In this document: piece by piece, positions 24,301 through 35,166 of the stretch
Numbering within the stretch: the stretch's first letter is position 1
Layout of the letters: each line of letters starts with the position of its first letter
From: Capsicum annuum
Taxonomy: Eukaryota > Streptophyta > Magnoliopsida > Solanales > Solanaceae
Direction of reading: 5' to 3'
Assembly (NCBI RefSeq): GCF_002878395.1
Contig: NC_061118.1
Location: 90,922,360-90,986,359, forward strand
DNA length: 64,000 nt
The notes under the pieces: model-generated
Databases searched by the model: none
What the model was told of the DNA's origin: nothing
What the model saw: only the letters and a program-made list of their open reading frames with translations
Program-made: the position numbers and the translations under genes

Positions 24301-27300
24301 AACTAAATAAAATTAATCAAGTAAACATTTTTAATAGCCCAAGCAACAAATTTTAAATACAAAGTAAAACTAAATAAAATTAATCAAGTAAACATTCTTA
24401 TGAGTAACTTATAGGAGCTGGACTGACTGCAACGAGGACCAGCGCCTGAGCCTTAATATAGAAACGTTGCCCACAATTCCTTATTACCAAAACAATGAAA
24501 AGATTCAAGTTATTTGAATTGTCATAGTTGATCTACAGCTAGGTCCAGTGTTGTTAAAGGGTCACTTAAAAGTGCGGTTAAGCCCTGAAGATCGGTGAAA
24601 CCAAGTTGGGCACTTCATCTCACTTACCTCTTTAGTGTAGGCGTCAAGGTGCTAAGGCTGGTGCGTTTTCACCCTTTAATAGCACAATGCTAATTAATGA
24701 ATATATTTGACACAATGATACCTTCGTTGTTAAGAAAATGCCATGGTTGAACTTAAGTGATTAACAATAAGAATCAGAAATTTAGTACAAGAAAATTGGC
24801 CACTAAAATCCTAAAATTACATCTTTATTCTAAATCACAGATTTAAATAGACTTTGGACTTGATTGACATGATTTTAACTGCATTAGATTGATTATTTCT
24901 GTATAGTCCTTTGTCCAAATAATTACTGTTGGTTTTTAAAGTCATATTCCTGCATTACATTTCCATTTTTATATTTCATTCATTCGTACATATGTTTGCT
25001 AGTTTTAGTTGTGCTTTACTTGAAGCTACAATATACTCTGGTGCTTTTCTTGCCTTTCGCTTTTGACTACTCTGGTTAGGGCTCATTTGCTTGAATGTAT
25101 TATTGGAAATTATACCAGTTCGGCTGCTACTTTCAAGCTTGAATAATCTCTGCTATTGGCGTATTATTCTAATCTAAGTTGCTTGGACTCTCCAAAAATG
25201 TTGCCGCACCCGTGTCGCATCCTCCGAAAATGTACTACTTTTTAAGGATCCAACCCGCACCCCACGATATTTTGGAAGGAGTCCGAGCAACTTAGAATCT
25301 AATATAACTCAATGTGGTACAGGTATTATTAATATTACTGTATTAGAAATTACATGACAGCCAAAAATGACCTTTAACTATTACATCATTTTTTTAATCA
25401 TCTCTTACTAATTATATCTCATTTTTTTCTTATCTAATTTGTTTCTAATAATGTTTTTAAAACTAATAATAAAATAATATTTTCATGATTAAAAGGGTGA
25501 TCCCATACACTTTTTAGCATGCAGCATTTTTTATTTATTTTTTTTGGAAACTCTAGGAAAACCCGCAGCCGCTACAACCTAGCATGCAGCATTTTATTAT
25601 CCCTCGATATGACTAAAAAGATCAATTATTAGTTTTATGTAGGCCAAATACTTATGTAGCCCCTTAAACTTGTTCAATTGTTCCATTTAAACACTTAAAA
25701 CTCACGGTACTGGATACCTCAACTTCTCTAGAAGTGTACCAATTTGACACAATTTTGTGAGGCAGACACAGAGTAAAACGTGTGGGACTACACGCATTGC
25801 ACATGGCAAAGAAACCAACGAGATAACAACATGTGGATTTTATCCCAAATAATAAGGGTAAAAAATCTGAGGAAAAAAGAGAAAATTAAAGCTTTGTGGT
25901 TATGGCGTAACAGCCCCCCCCCCTCTTTCTTCTCTATCTTTCTCCTGATAGTGCCTTGTAATGTTTGTTTCCACTATTCCTCCATAATCAACTAGAATGT
26001 CATCCAATATTGCTCTTTTCTATTAATGTTAAAAATCTGTTCGTTGAGAAATAAAATAAGTTGCACGGTAGAAAATCTAGGGAAAGAGGAGCACTCCTCC
26101 TTTTCTCTTTCTCTCTTTATAACAACTTTCACCTTCATAGATAGCTATATGTTTACATCCAGAAGTGGATACACAGACATACATATACTCCCTTAGTCCC
26201 AGAAATTTTGGATTCGTTTTTGGATAATAGATCTTATCATCTCGAGATTCGAAGGGAGGAATTGTACAAATTTTAAGATCTACCTTCTTGCTTACATTTG
26301 GAAGTTCTTTAAATGTGTTGCTATTGGAGGAGTTGAATGTTACGTTTCATTATCATGGACAACAGAAGAGAAGAAAAATTGGAAATAGAGAAAGAGGAAG
26401 AGAGAAAAAATAAAGAAAAAAGTGAATTAGTCATTTTTCGATTTTGTACGCGCTCAAAGAGAGTGGCAAGCACAAATTTGCCATGTCAGTGAAACGTGTT
26501 TAATTGATACACTTGTGGAGAATTTTAGCTGTTCAATAGGTTCTAACCTGAGTTCAAGTGTTTAAATGGAAAAACTGGACAAGTTAAAGGGCCTCATATG
26601 TATTTGGCCTTTTACGTAAAACTTCTATAGTAATTGTTTTTATTGACATATGATGATCTTTTTTTCATACACAAAGTTATGTTAAGGTTATTCCGAGATT
26701 ACTGAAACACTTTATTTCCTTCGATGTATTAGTATATGAAAATACATAGTCATTATGCATTTGTTAATTCAAGCATGGCTGCCTAGAACAGTTATTGGAG
26801 CAAGAGAAAAGAGATAATACCTGCAAGCCAAGCAATCTTTGAGAGAAATTTTGACAGGTTCTTTTTGTAGTGGTTTGCTCAAAGCTCCAGCTTTTCCCAC
26901 ATTCTATTCATCCACCAAGAAAAGCATTAACAACATTAGTTAGAACAACCGTATAATACTAAAGTAGGAGGAACGGTTATTCGATCGCATCAAACCCATT
27001 GCAGCCCTAAGAACAATCATTTTTCACTCGCACCTTGCCCAAAATATCTTTTTTAGTAACTGTGGTGTCCGGACCAGCTTTCGCACACCTCGACTAATCC
27101 CATCGGATACCTGCCTAACTCCCACCAACAACAGGTACACCACGGGATGGACAGAACGTTATTTAACCATAAAGATTCCCCTTTACCCTAAATCACACAG
27201 TTCTAAATTCAAATTAGCATGAACAAAATCCATGTGTAAGAGCTCAAAAAGGACCAAAAATCTCAGAAATAAGAAATTACATTAGATGGGTAAGGATGAT

Positions 27301-27503
27301 CCATTAAACTAGAGTAAGAAATATGTGAAAGGAGCTGGCAATAAAATAAAACCCTAACATAACCTTCAAATATGTAAAAAGGGTACCTGGGATTTGTCGA
27401 TTCTAGAAGAATTAGCATTGAGGGAAACGACACAGCCCTGGGAGGGAGCTATGTAATCATTCAAATCCCCAATTCTGAGAGTCGCAGAGAATTTCTCCGA
27501 CAT
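18397..27503 (-). CDS. NAR1: Cytosolic iron-sulfur cluster assembly factor NAR1 (11 exons, 472 aa)
   Basis: NAR1 (NARFL/CIAO3 family, related to iron-only hydrogenases) passes [4Fe-4S] clusters to apoproteins in the cytosolic CIA pathway, between the NBP35 scaffold and the CIA targeting complex. Minus-strand coding exons: 27387-27503, 26821-26903, 24041-24194, 23647-23833, 23431-23557, 22878-23034, 22589-22638, 22332-22503, 20251-20377, 20060-20151, 18397-18549. All introns are GT-AG and the lengths sum to 1,419 bp in one frame. ATG at 27503 ([14 protein letters not shown]), TAG at 18397. N-terminal cluster cysteines are C24, C63, C66 and C69 ([13 protein letters not shown]); C-terminal cluster cysteines are C179 (SACPGW), C235 (MPCYDKKLE), C389 and C393 (MACPSGCLNGGG). 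The product ends in Trp (SQLHNW), as is common for CIA clients. Length fits plant orthologues. No breaks seen; probably functional. Confidence 0.96.
18742..19315 (+). mobile_element. TRIM retrotransposon with three LTRs and two internal regions
   Basis: In intron 10 of NAR1, antisense to the gene. LTRs of about 121 bp begin TGTTGGAGTCCCACATCGG (first copy TGTTAAGTATCCCACATCGG) and end TTTCTTTATCA: 18742-18862, 18963-19083 and 19187-19315. After the first and second come initiator-Met primer-binding sites (TGGTATCAGAGCC at 18863, TGGTATCAAAGC at 19084), then about 100 bp of internal DNA ending in a G-rich polypurine tract. The whole is flanked by a perfect 5-bp duplication AGTTC (18737-18741 and 19316-19320). 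This is a terminal-repeat retrotransposon in miniature (Katydid-like by its LTR start). It is non-coding; open frames across it are artefacts. Confidence 0.92.
20552..22050. mobile_element. Probable retrotransposon-derived block in NAR1 intron 8
   Basis: The block begins TGATAAGTTGGGATTTTACC, then ACTATCA, a hairpin-like start reminiscent of the Tat/Athila LTR starts elsewhere in the window, and has no coding motifs. Phrases such as GGAACAAGGACTAGGTAAGA resemble LTR text rather than intron. The right end and any target duplication could not be found, so both the boundary and the class are tentative. Confidence 0.35.
21039..21202. repeat. 82-bp tandem duplication in NAR1 intron 8
   Basis: Two nearly identical units start GATGATTGTAAATCAATTAG at 21039 and 21121; they differ at one base near the end (GATAGAAAGAA versus GATAGATAGAA). 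Confidence 0.9.
24264..24397. repeat. 67-bp tandem duplication in NAR1 intron 2
   Basis: Two copies of a unit starting TTAATAGCCCAAGCAACAAA lie at 24264 and 24331, just upstream (in gene sense) of exon 3. The near identity suggests a recent duplication. Confidence 0.9.
24552..24685. repeat. Small inverted-repeat element in NAR1 intron 2
   Basis: The left end GTTAAAGGGTCACTTAAAAG is mirrored at the right by an ACCCTTTAATAGCAC end, giving short imperfect terminal inverted repeats around about 130 bp. A clear target duplication is not visible, so this is a MITE-like call only. Confidence 0.45.
25174..25295. mobile_element. 122-bp TIR MITE in NAR1 intron 2
   Basis: Left end CTAAGTTGCTTGGACTC and right end GAGTCCGAGCAACTTAG are inverted repeats with one mismatch in 17. 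The interior is also largely self-complementary. Flanks ATTCTAAT (25166-25173) and AATCTAAT (25296-25303) look like an 8-bp target duplication with one change. This is a familiar Solanaceae MITE. The superfamily (hAT by 8-bp duplication) is inferred. Confidence 0.85.
25642..26609. mobile_element. Mutator-type MITE (968 bp) in NAR1 intron 2
   Basis: Terminal inverted repeats of about 40 bp: left GGCCAAATACTTATGTAGCC, right (as reverse complement) GGCCAAATACATATGAGGCC. Flanking 9-bp duplication TTTTATGTA (25633-25641) and TTTTACGTA (26610-26618) with one mismatch, as expected for MULEs. No transposase coding was seen; a short open frame at 25780-25995 has no motif. Confidence 0.85.
27058..27160. 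mobile_element. SINE-like dispersed repeat fragment in NAR1 intron 1
   Basis: The phrases GTGGTGTCCGGACCAGCTTT, CGCACACCTCGACTAATCCC and CTAACTCCCACCAACAACAG match, from memory, a dispersed short element very common in Solanaceae introns. Ends and target duplication were not resolved. Confidence 0.45.
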
Positions 27504-27734
27504 CCCCGAAAACTCCTTGATTTCTTATCTATTGATAAAATAAGTTCACCAGAAAAATGAGCTAGCAGGCACCCGCGCCAAGTTGGAACTTGTTTTGAGA
27601 TCCCAATTAGAGCTGTCTCACAACTTCCCTTTCCTGTCGTATTTTTTCTGACAAAATATGCCGGTCTCTGGATTGCGGTGCCAGATCATCTTAATCCGCA
27701 AACTCATCTGTCTTGCTTCCCATGGTAATTTTGA

Positions 27735-28721
27735 AAAAATAAAATGACTAATTTAGGTGATGAAATTAGAAAGTGACATAAATAATCTTTCGGGCACTTA
27801 TTTTATATTATATATATAATATTATAATTATTTTATATATAATATTTTTCTTTAAACAATATCATTTAAATTAGATAGTGTGTTTTTATGCACTATTCAT
27901 TTTTGTTAAATAATGTAAAAAAAATACACAATAAATTATTTTTTTTTGAATAATGCAAAATGTATTTTTTCATACACTATTTTTTTTATTCATATAATGC
28001 ATAAAAAATACATTATTAATTACTTTTTTATGAATATTGCAAAGTGAACTATTCTTTTTTTAATCAATACAAAAATAGTGCATTATTTATGTACTGGATT
28101 ATTAATTACTTTTAATATCGTACACTAATTTTATATACTTTTCATTTAATTTTGTACAGTGTAATAATCACTTTTTATATCGTACACTAATTTTATATAC
28201 TGTTCATTTAATTTTGTATAGTGCAAATGCACTATTCATTTTTGTCAAATAGTGTATAAAAAAATGCACAATAAATTATTTTTTTATGTACATTATCCTT
28301 TTTTATCCATATAATTCATAAAAAAAATACACTATTAATTATTTTTCATAAATAGTGCAAAGTGCACTTTTTAAGTGTTCTATTCTTTTTTATACACACA
28401 AAAACAGTTCACTATTTATACACTGACTATTAATTATTTTTCATATAGTACACTAATTTTATACACTATTAATTTAATTTTATATAGTGCCTGCACTTTT
28501 TTTTTCACATCTATGCACTGTCTTTTTTCATTTAGTGTGCTAATTCAGTGAATTTTTATTTTTGTTATTTTATTTAGTGCACTATTTAAAAATATTTGAA
28601 CAAAGTGCACATATTTAGTGTATCATATAAAAAAATTGAACAAAGTACATAAATTTAGTGTACTATATAAAAAAATTAAACAAAGTGCAAATTTAGTATG
28701 TAGAATAAATGGTGCACTAAC

Positions 28722-28791
<70 letters not shown>

Positions 28792-29390
28792 GGAAAGTGC
28801 ACTAGAATAATGCATCATATGAAAATTTGAAGGAAAATTCATCAAAATAGTACACTATATAAAATAATAAAAAAGGTCCACTGAATGAGTGCACTAAATG
28901 AAAAAGACAGTGAACATATGTGCAAAAATAAATACATACACTATATAAAATTAAATAGAAAATGCACAAAATTAGTTCACTATATGAAAAATAATTAATA
29001 GTGTACTATGTGAAAAAAAAAAATAATGCATTAAAAAAATGCACTTTTCACTATTAAAAAAAATAAATAGTGCGCAATTTTTATGTACTATGGGAATAAA
29101 AAAGGTGCACTTTGCACTATTCATAGAAAAATAATTAATTGTACATTTTTTTTGTACACTATGTGGATAAAAAAGATATTGCTCAAAACAAGTGCACTTT
29201 ACACTAATCACTGAAAAATAATTAATTGTCTACTTTTTTTTGTGTACCATCTGAAAAATGGATAGTGCACAAAAATATGCACTATCTAATTTAAACAAGT
29301 CAGACCCCGCACCGTTTAATAAAAAATATTGTGCACAAAGCCTATTTATTTCACTTTCTAGTTTCATGGCATAGATTGGTCATTTTATAA
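27735..29390. repeat. Large imperfect palindrome (~1.65 kb) upstream of NAR1
   Basis: The outer ends are inverted: 27741-27783 (AAATGACTAATTTAGGTGAT...) and the reverse complement of about 29342-29386 agree at about 36 of 43 positions. The interior arms repeat AGTGCACTAT-type words in mirrored order and meet near a TA run at 28725-28789. The left arm also carries an internal duplication (about 27870-28060 is repeated at about 28220-28370), so the TA run is off centre. No coding sequence. It begins about 230 bp upstream of the NAR1 start codon. A foldback or MULE-like element is plausible, but no target duplication was found. Confidence 0.8.
28725..28789. repeat. TA dinucleotide microsatellite
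   Basis: About 30 uninterrupted TA units near the apex of the large palindrome. It generates a spurious YIYIYI open frame. Confidence 0.98.
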
Positions 29391-29574
29391 AAATGAAGGC
29401 ATATTTTGATTTCGGACTTAGCTACACATGTTTGGCTGGTGTACTTCGCTTTAATAAGTTTAAACATTACACTAAATAGAATATTTATTTAAATAATAAA
29501 AAAATACAATAATTAAATTAAACATCTTTTGAACATGTAAAGATAGAGAATTTATTTAATTAAACTAATGCTTA

Positions 29575-29955
29575 TCAAAAAATATTCTCAAAGCCAATCT
29601 AAATTTATCTATCATATGTAAACTATAACAAAACAATGTGATAATAGAGAAATAAAAATAATATAATTAAATCTAATTTTTGTAAAAAAAAATCCTAAAA
29701 GTCGATCGACATGCATCTATCACCTGTCAGTAAAATAATACGATAAGAGAGATATCAAAACAATATAACTAAACTTAACCTTTTCCTAGAAAAAAATTCT
29801 CAAAGTAGAGATATCAAAACAATACAATTAAACTTTTTTTTACTTAAAAAAAATTCACAACCAACCGACACTTATCTACCATCTGTAAACTACAAAAAAA
29901 TAATATGATAATAAAGATATCAAAACGATACAATTAAACTCAACCTTTACACAAT
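29575..29955. repeat. Degenerate ~105-bp tandem repeats
   Basis: Three to four diverged copies share landmarks such as ATCTATCAT..GTAAACTA, GATATCAAAACAATA and AATTAAACT. No gene seen. Confidence 0.65.
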
Positions 29956-29999
29956 TAAACCTAACATTTACACAAAAAAAATCATAAACTTATTATTTG

Positions 30000-30460
30000 A
30001 GTAGAAACCACAAAGTTATTCAATAACGAAAGCTTGTTATTCATGAACCTGATGCCTATTTTCTACCATTGAAGAAAATAGAGAAAACTATTAATCCTAT
30101 CCACGACGTAAACGGATGCCCTACTTGATCCATTTCAAATTCAGTCAGAGGCCAATAAATCTAATATAATAGAAAAGAAAACTTCAAGACAACAAAGTCA
30201 CATTGTAGATTCAGTAATGAAAGTTATATATATACAAACATGAAAAGATGCTTCGTTATCTTGATCAATAAAATCAACGTAATAAAAAAGAAAATTCGAA
30301 ACCTGAAGATTAAACCAACACATTATAGTAGAGATCCAATAACAAAATTATTTACAAACATCAAAAGGATGATTTGTTACTTTTGATCAATAAAATTAAA
30401 ATGTAATATAAACAAAACTTTAAAATTCAAAATCACAAAGTTACCCAATAATAGAGCTAG
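30000..30460. repeat. Degenerate ~125-bp tandem repeats
   Basis: About three diverged copies share CACAAAGTTA..CCAATAA, TATACAAACATGAAAAG and TTGATCAATAAAAT. Between 30460 and 30890 only AT-rich DNA with a poly-A run (about 30597-30619) is seen. Confidence 0.6.
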
Positions 30461-31394
30461 GGTCACAAAGTTTTATTACCTAAATAAGATATCCTTATAA
30501 ACCTAAAAAGACTTCTAAGACTTTAAAAAAAATAAAAATATAAGAACTTCTAAATCAAAATATTACTTATAACAAAAGAATAATAGTCCTAACCTTAAAA
30601 AAAAAAAAAAAAAAAAAAAGTCATACCTTTTTTTTCTAGGAAAAGTTCACTTCCCTTCTCCAATTGAAAAAAAGTCACGCATTGCATTTAGTTTTTGAAA
30701 GAATTTTTTTCCTTTTTCTTTTAAGAGTCTTAACCTATTTTATGTAAATAATTTCACCAATTTTCCTAAAATATTTAAAAGTTTATAATTTTTTTATATA
30801 ATAATTTATTTGAAGTTGAATTTTCTTTAACAAAATATTGTCATAAATTTAGGAATTCAATCAAAAGTAGTTTTTTTTTTTGTTTAATTTTTTAAATATA
30901 TATTCACTATAGTCAATATTCAATATTATAAATTGAAGGAAAAACGTGAAAAGACGATTTTGTCTATTATGAAGTCTTTTAATGAAGGGCAAAATGTTCA
31001 AATTACTTTTCTAAGGGTCTTCACACTTTTAATATATTATTATATTATATTATTACATTATTATTATATTATTATTATAGATATAGATATAAATATAGAT
31101 ATAAATTATAGATATAGATTATAGATTATACATATGGATAGATTATAGATCGGCAAAATGACCTTCAGGACCCTTATACTATATCGGTTTTGTAAGTTTG
31201 ACACTTCTACTTACATATTTGTCATTTGGACCCTTTAATCCATTAAAAAATAATATTTTAAACACTTTTTTGGTGAGTATGTTACACTCACTCCACGTCA
31301 GCTGCCACGTCGCCTGCCATATCTGTCACGTCATTTTCCATATTATTTTTATATATAAAAAATATTAAATATTAAAATAAATAAACAAACAAAC

Positions 31395-31560
31395 ACCCCC
31401 CTTCTCTCTCTTCCCCTTTTTCTTTCTTTTTTTGCCTTTCCCGTTCTTTCTTTCTCCATTTCTTCCTTTTTCTTCTTTTTCTTCTTTTTCTTATTCTTCT
31501 TCCTCCTCTTCTCATTCTTCTTTTCCTTTATCATCTTCATCTTGTTATTCTTGTTGCTCT
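31395..31560. repeat. Polypyrimidine tract
   Basis: About 165 bp of nearly pure C/T on the plus strand, rich in TTCTTC and CTTTTT words. It creates opposite low-complexity open frames (Ser/Phe-rich and Lys/Arg-rich), which are not genes. Confidence 0.95.
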
Positions 31561-32256
31561 ATGAAAAAATTAAAAGTAAGGGCCAAAAAATCTAAGAAGT
31601 ATGAAAATAAAGATTTTTGGAGATTTTTGTGAGTTGGGTTATTCAAGAAACTTGAAAATAAAGATTTTTGAATTTTTTGTGATTTGGGTAATTTGAGAAA
31701 CTTGAAATTCAATGTAAAAATTCAATTTTTATGCTTTCTTTGAAATTTTTGTTATTTGGGCAATTCAATATTTTTTTTACAATGACAACAACAACAATAT
31801 CAACCACAGTAAAGACTTGACCAAAAGAAAACAAAGCAAAGACCCTCTTTAGGAATTGCCCAGATCTGCTGTGTGAGGGGAAAGTGAGGAGTGAGTGCGC
31901 AAATGGAAGCAATACGAGGAAGGGGAAGGAGGGAGAGACGTTTGTTGCTTTTGAGGAAGGCGATGTCTTGTTTGAGTTCGAATGGAGAAGTGAAATGGTG
32001 GACAATAGAGGGTGATTGTACATTGTTGTTGGCATCAATGGAGGGTTTGAATTTTTTTGAGGGAAAATAGTGAAGTAGAGATGCTAAGGAAAGTGAATTT
32101 TTTGTACATTATTGTTGGTATCAAGTGGGGGGTGTTGGGATGAGGCTGGGTGGGGTTGGGGGTATTGCACGGGGCTGGGTGGCGTGGGGGTGCTGCGACG
32201 GAGCTGAGACAAGCGGGGGGTTCTGGAACGGGGCTGGGTGGGGGAGTGGCTGGATT

Positions 32257-32279
32257 GGGGGAGGGGGAGGGGGTTGGGG
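32257..32279 (+). other. Perfect G-quadruplex motif
   Basis: Three G5 runs separated by single A, then TT and a G4 run. It lies in a G-rich block (about 32110-32280) of the same MITE as the pyrimidine tract. Fits the standard four-run rule; folding is inference. Confidence 0.8.
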
Positions 32280-33399
32280 TGACCTTTTTTTAATTTATTT
32301 TTAAATTTTTTAAAATATTTTTAAATTAAAAAACTAAAAAAAAATTGAGTACCACTTTTTTTTAAAAAAATATATTTTAATATAAAATTGACCAAAAATT
32401 AACCCCCATTCACACCCCCAGACGTATGACTACACTTTCTTTTTCCTAGTCAACATTTGAATGCCATATAGGATCGGTCAATGATCAAAGGATACAAAAT
32501 GTTGTTTTTTAATGGGTTAAAGGGTTTAGATGACAAACATGTAATTAGAAGTGTCCAACTTACAAAATCGACATAGTACAGGGGCCCAGAAGGTCATTTT
32601 GCCTTATAGATATCTACTTGATTTACATTACATTTGTTTTTTTTTTTTACTTTCCATTTTAATTTTGACCTTTTAAAAAATATTTGAATAAGGGAAATAT
32701 GATTTTTTTATTATTTTATTTACAAAACTAGTGTGCGTAACGTACCCCTGCGTTGTAATGAAGATATTAAAATATTATATATAATTATTTCAGGCGTCAA
32801 TTTTTTGTATAAGTTTGTAAAATTATATTACATTAATTAAGTATGATTATTATCTATATCTATATCAATAATCTATATCTATAATCTATAATAAATTAAA
32901 AGTGTGAAAGACTTTAAAAATGTTATTTGAACTTTTTATCTTTCATTAAAAGTCTTTGCTTTAGACAAAATCGTCTTTTCACTATTTTTTTCTGATATTT
33001 AAAAATTGAAAATTAGTTGAATATATTTATGGTAAAACATTTCCTTATTAGAAGTCATCAGAATTAATGACAATTAATACTTTTTTTCATTAGTTTAAGA
33101 ATTCTAAATCTACTAATTTGATTTTAACAATATTTGAAAAATATAAAAACATCAGAATAAGAAAAAGATAAGAAGTATCAAATTTTTAAAAGTTTAAGTA
33201 TTTAATAAGAATGTGATTAGTGATATTGTAAAGATTTGACTTTATAAACAAGAAAAGTTTTTAAGCATCAAAAGAAATAATTGTATCATTAATATAGTTC
33301 AAATTGATGTGTCTCTCTTAACCTCTGACAATAAGGGAAAGGGGTGTTGCATGGCAAACGCAAAAGTGATAATTCATCAATCACTTGAAACTTCTGGTG

Positions 33400-33401
<2 letters not shown>

Positions 33402-33454
<53 letters not shown>
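33402..33454. repeat. AT dinucleotide microsatellite
   Basis: About 26 AT units. The surrounding 32604-33892 stretch is AT-rich and otherwise without recognisable genes. Confidence 0.97.
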
Positions 33455-33458
<4 letters not shown>

Positions 33459-33892
33459 TCACATGAAAATATATGGTTATATTTATATTATTATATTAAA
33501 GTGCGAAGGACCTTTGAAAAGTGATTTGAATTTTTTACACTTCATTAAAAAAATTTACAATAGACAAAATTATTTAAATTTAAATAATCAAACGTTATAT
33601 GTGCGATTAAACTAGTATTAATAAATTTTGTATGGTATATAATATTTATTCCTTCAATAATTATTATTCTTCAAACATCATATTTAAAAGTAGAGTAATT
33701 GAATAAGAAGATACGAGTCAAAATTAATAATTATTGTAAGAGTTTTTTAAAAAGTTAATTTTTATAAAGAAATAATATTTTTTTATTTGAAATAAAATTG
33801 AAAACAAATTGTATAATTTTGAACAATATGCCAGGTATACTATCTCTCATAATTATTTCTAATATTTGGCATATAATATTGTATTCACTTTG

Positions 33893-34387
33893 TTCAAAGT
33901 TAGAGCATCAAGGAAATTTGCATCAATTAATGATAATTGTAAATTTTGCTGGGTGTTAAAATATACTGGACCATAAGCTACAGTGGATTCAATTGAACCC
34001 ATAGGAGACTATCGAAAATTTAGATTTCTAGCGTCCCTGAGTGCAGCTAGCAATGTCTCTGGTAACCCTTTAAGGGTTAATGGTTTAAAAGCAATCTGAA
34101 CCATTCCAATATGCATGAAATTATAATGGCGTTTATACATATCAATATCTCGTTTATTTAATAGTCTAATAGTCTGCTCATCTGCATTTAATGCTAAAGA
34201 CTATTCAGTAGTTTTATAATTTACTTATGAAGACTTTATTAAAGAAACCATATTCATAAATGGTTTTTATCTCTACCTTGGGGATAGTCCATTTATTTAA
34301 TAAATCAAGATTTAGAAGTAAATCAACCTCTTTAAGTTTAGTACTTTTTGTACTAACTTCTCCCATATTCATATTGAAAAAGTTCAT
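33893..34387 (-). pseudogene. Movement-protein gene, second partial copy
   Basis: Homologous to 41930-42612 and starting at an ATG at 34387. It ends at the left limit of the viral insert, so only the N-terminal part remains. It differs by small changes and by a short insertion near 34045. It lacks the SINE found in the other copy and so shows the uninterrupted site at about 33925-33950. Confidence 0.85.
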
Positions 34388-34438
34388 ATCTATGCCAAAA
34401 ACTTCAGATCAATTACATAATTACTAAGAAAGAACCTA

Positions 34439-34451
34439 GGCTCTGATACCA
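34439..34451 (-). other. Pararetroviral tRNA-Met primer-binding site
   Basis: Minus-strand TGGTATCAGAGCC, an exact complement of the initiator-Met tRNA 3' end, about 50 bp before the movement-protein ATG and after the leader. It marks the minus-strand DNA start point of the virus. Confidence 0.88.
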
Positions 34452-35166
34452 GTTAACAGGACCGGACAGGCGGGCGGTAATCCGCACGGCCTATCAGAAT
34501 TATTAAATAATATCGAAAAAACTTAGTCGGAAAACCAAACGAGGCACCAACCGAAATATAAGAGAATTTCAAATAGCTTATTGACTATATAGAGAAGTCA
34601 ATTTTTTTACCCAAACAAGGGGCCTGTCAGAAGATTAATACTTACTTATGATGAGCCTATATATCTAGCATTTCTAACCGTGAGAAAAGAAAAGTGCCCC
34701 TTTCCATCTTTAACGGTCTTAAAATTCATGGCTTGCTAGACATAGTCACTAAGACAAATCCACCATAAAAAGTACTAATTTCGACAGTACCAACCCTTCC
34801 GGAACCAAGTCAAGAAACTATAAAATTTTTTTTTCATATTTTGATAGAGTCTGGATCTTTCATAGTTACTATGTAAGAGAAGTTAGATCTCTAGCATAGA
34901 TATGAAAATTTTTTAGCTGGACATAGTCACAGCTGGAGAGGAAAAGAACGTATTACAGTACCTTAAAAATAAGAGAGAACTAATTACCTTGAAAATGGTC
35001 GAATGCAAGGCCGAAATAGTAAATAACGGCGGCTATTAGCCCTTTTATTCAAACCTTGAATTTTACAATGAGAGAGAAGGAAGAGCAGACTTACTTAGAG
35101 AGAGAAATAAAGAAAATGAAAATTTTTCTTCTGACCTTCCCTAACAAATGAAGGTCCTATATATAG
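34452..35166 (-). promoter_or_regulatory. Pararetroviral promoter and leader
   Basis: Minus-strand CTATATATAGG at 35156-35166 is a strong TATA box, located after the last ORF and about 700 bp before the primer-binding site, matching the full-length transcript promoter of this virus family. No long ORF lies in the leader. Activity is untested. Confidence 0.65.

Larger units (their letters stand above)
31152..32603. mobile_element. Mutator-type MITE (1,452 bp)
   Basis: Terminal inverted repeats of about 85-90 bp: left GGCAAAATGACCTTCAGGAC, right (reverse complement) GGCAAAATGACCTTCTGGGC. The 9-bp flanks TTATAGATC (31143-31151) and TTATAGATA (32604-32612) match at eight positions. The interior holds a pyrimidine tract and a G-rich region but no transposase motif; open frames are low complexity. 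Confidence 0.88.
30890..33030. repeat. Outer inverted repeat enclosing a Mutator-type MITE
   Basis: The left arm at about 30890-31142 includes GTGAAAAGACGATTTTGTCT and TCACACTTTTAAT. Its reverse complement appears at about 32855-33030 (AGACAAAATCGTCTTTTCAC, AAAAGTGTGAAAGAC). A third, weaker copy of the right arm lies at about 33490-33600. The MITE at 31152-32603 sits between the arms. Confidence 0.75.

Noticed and set aside
25142..25303. An extra NAR1 exon in intron 2
   Set aside because: The GC-richer patch is a self-complementary MITE with terminal repeats and a target duplication; exon 2 joins exon 3 in frame without it.
28618..28830. Open frame with a YIYIYI run, and a similar one at 33309-33615
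   Set aside because: Dinucleotide TA repeats read as codons; no real protein.
29575..30460. CRISPR-like or other spaced repeat array
   Set aside because: Repeats are diverged, AT-rich and adjacent without unique spacers; eukaryotic tandem repeats.
31349..31632. Opposing Lys/Arg-rich and Ser/Phe-rich open frames
   Set aside because: Both read a pyrimidine tract inside a MITE; low complexity only.
34439..34451. A tRNA gene fragment at the Met-tRNA-like sites (also 4089, 15327, 18863, 61532)
   Set aside because: Only the 12-13 bases complementary to the tRNA 3' end are present, each at an LTR or leader boundary, so they are primer-binding sites.
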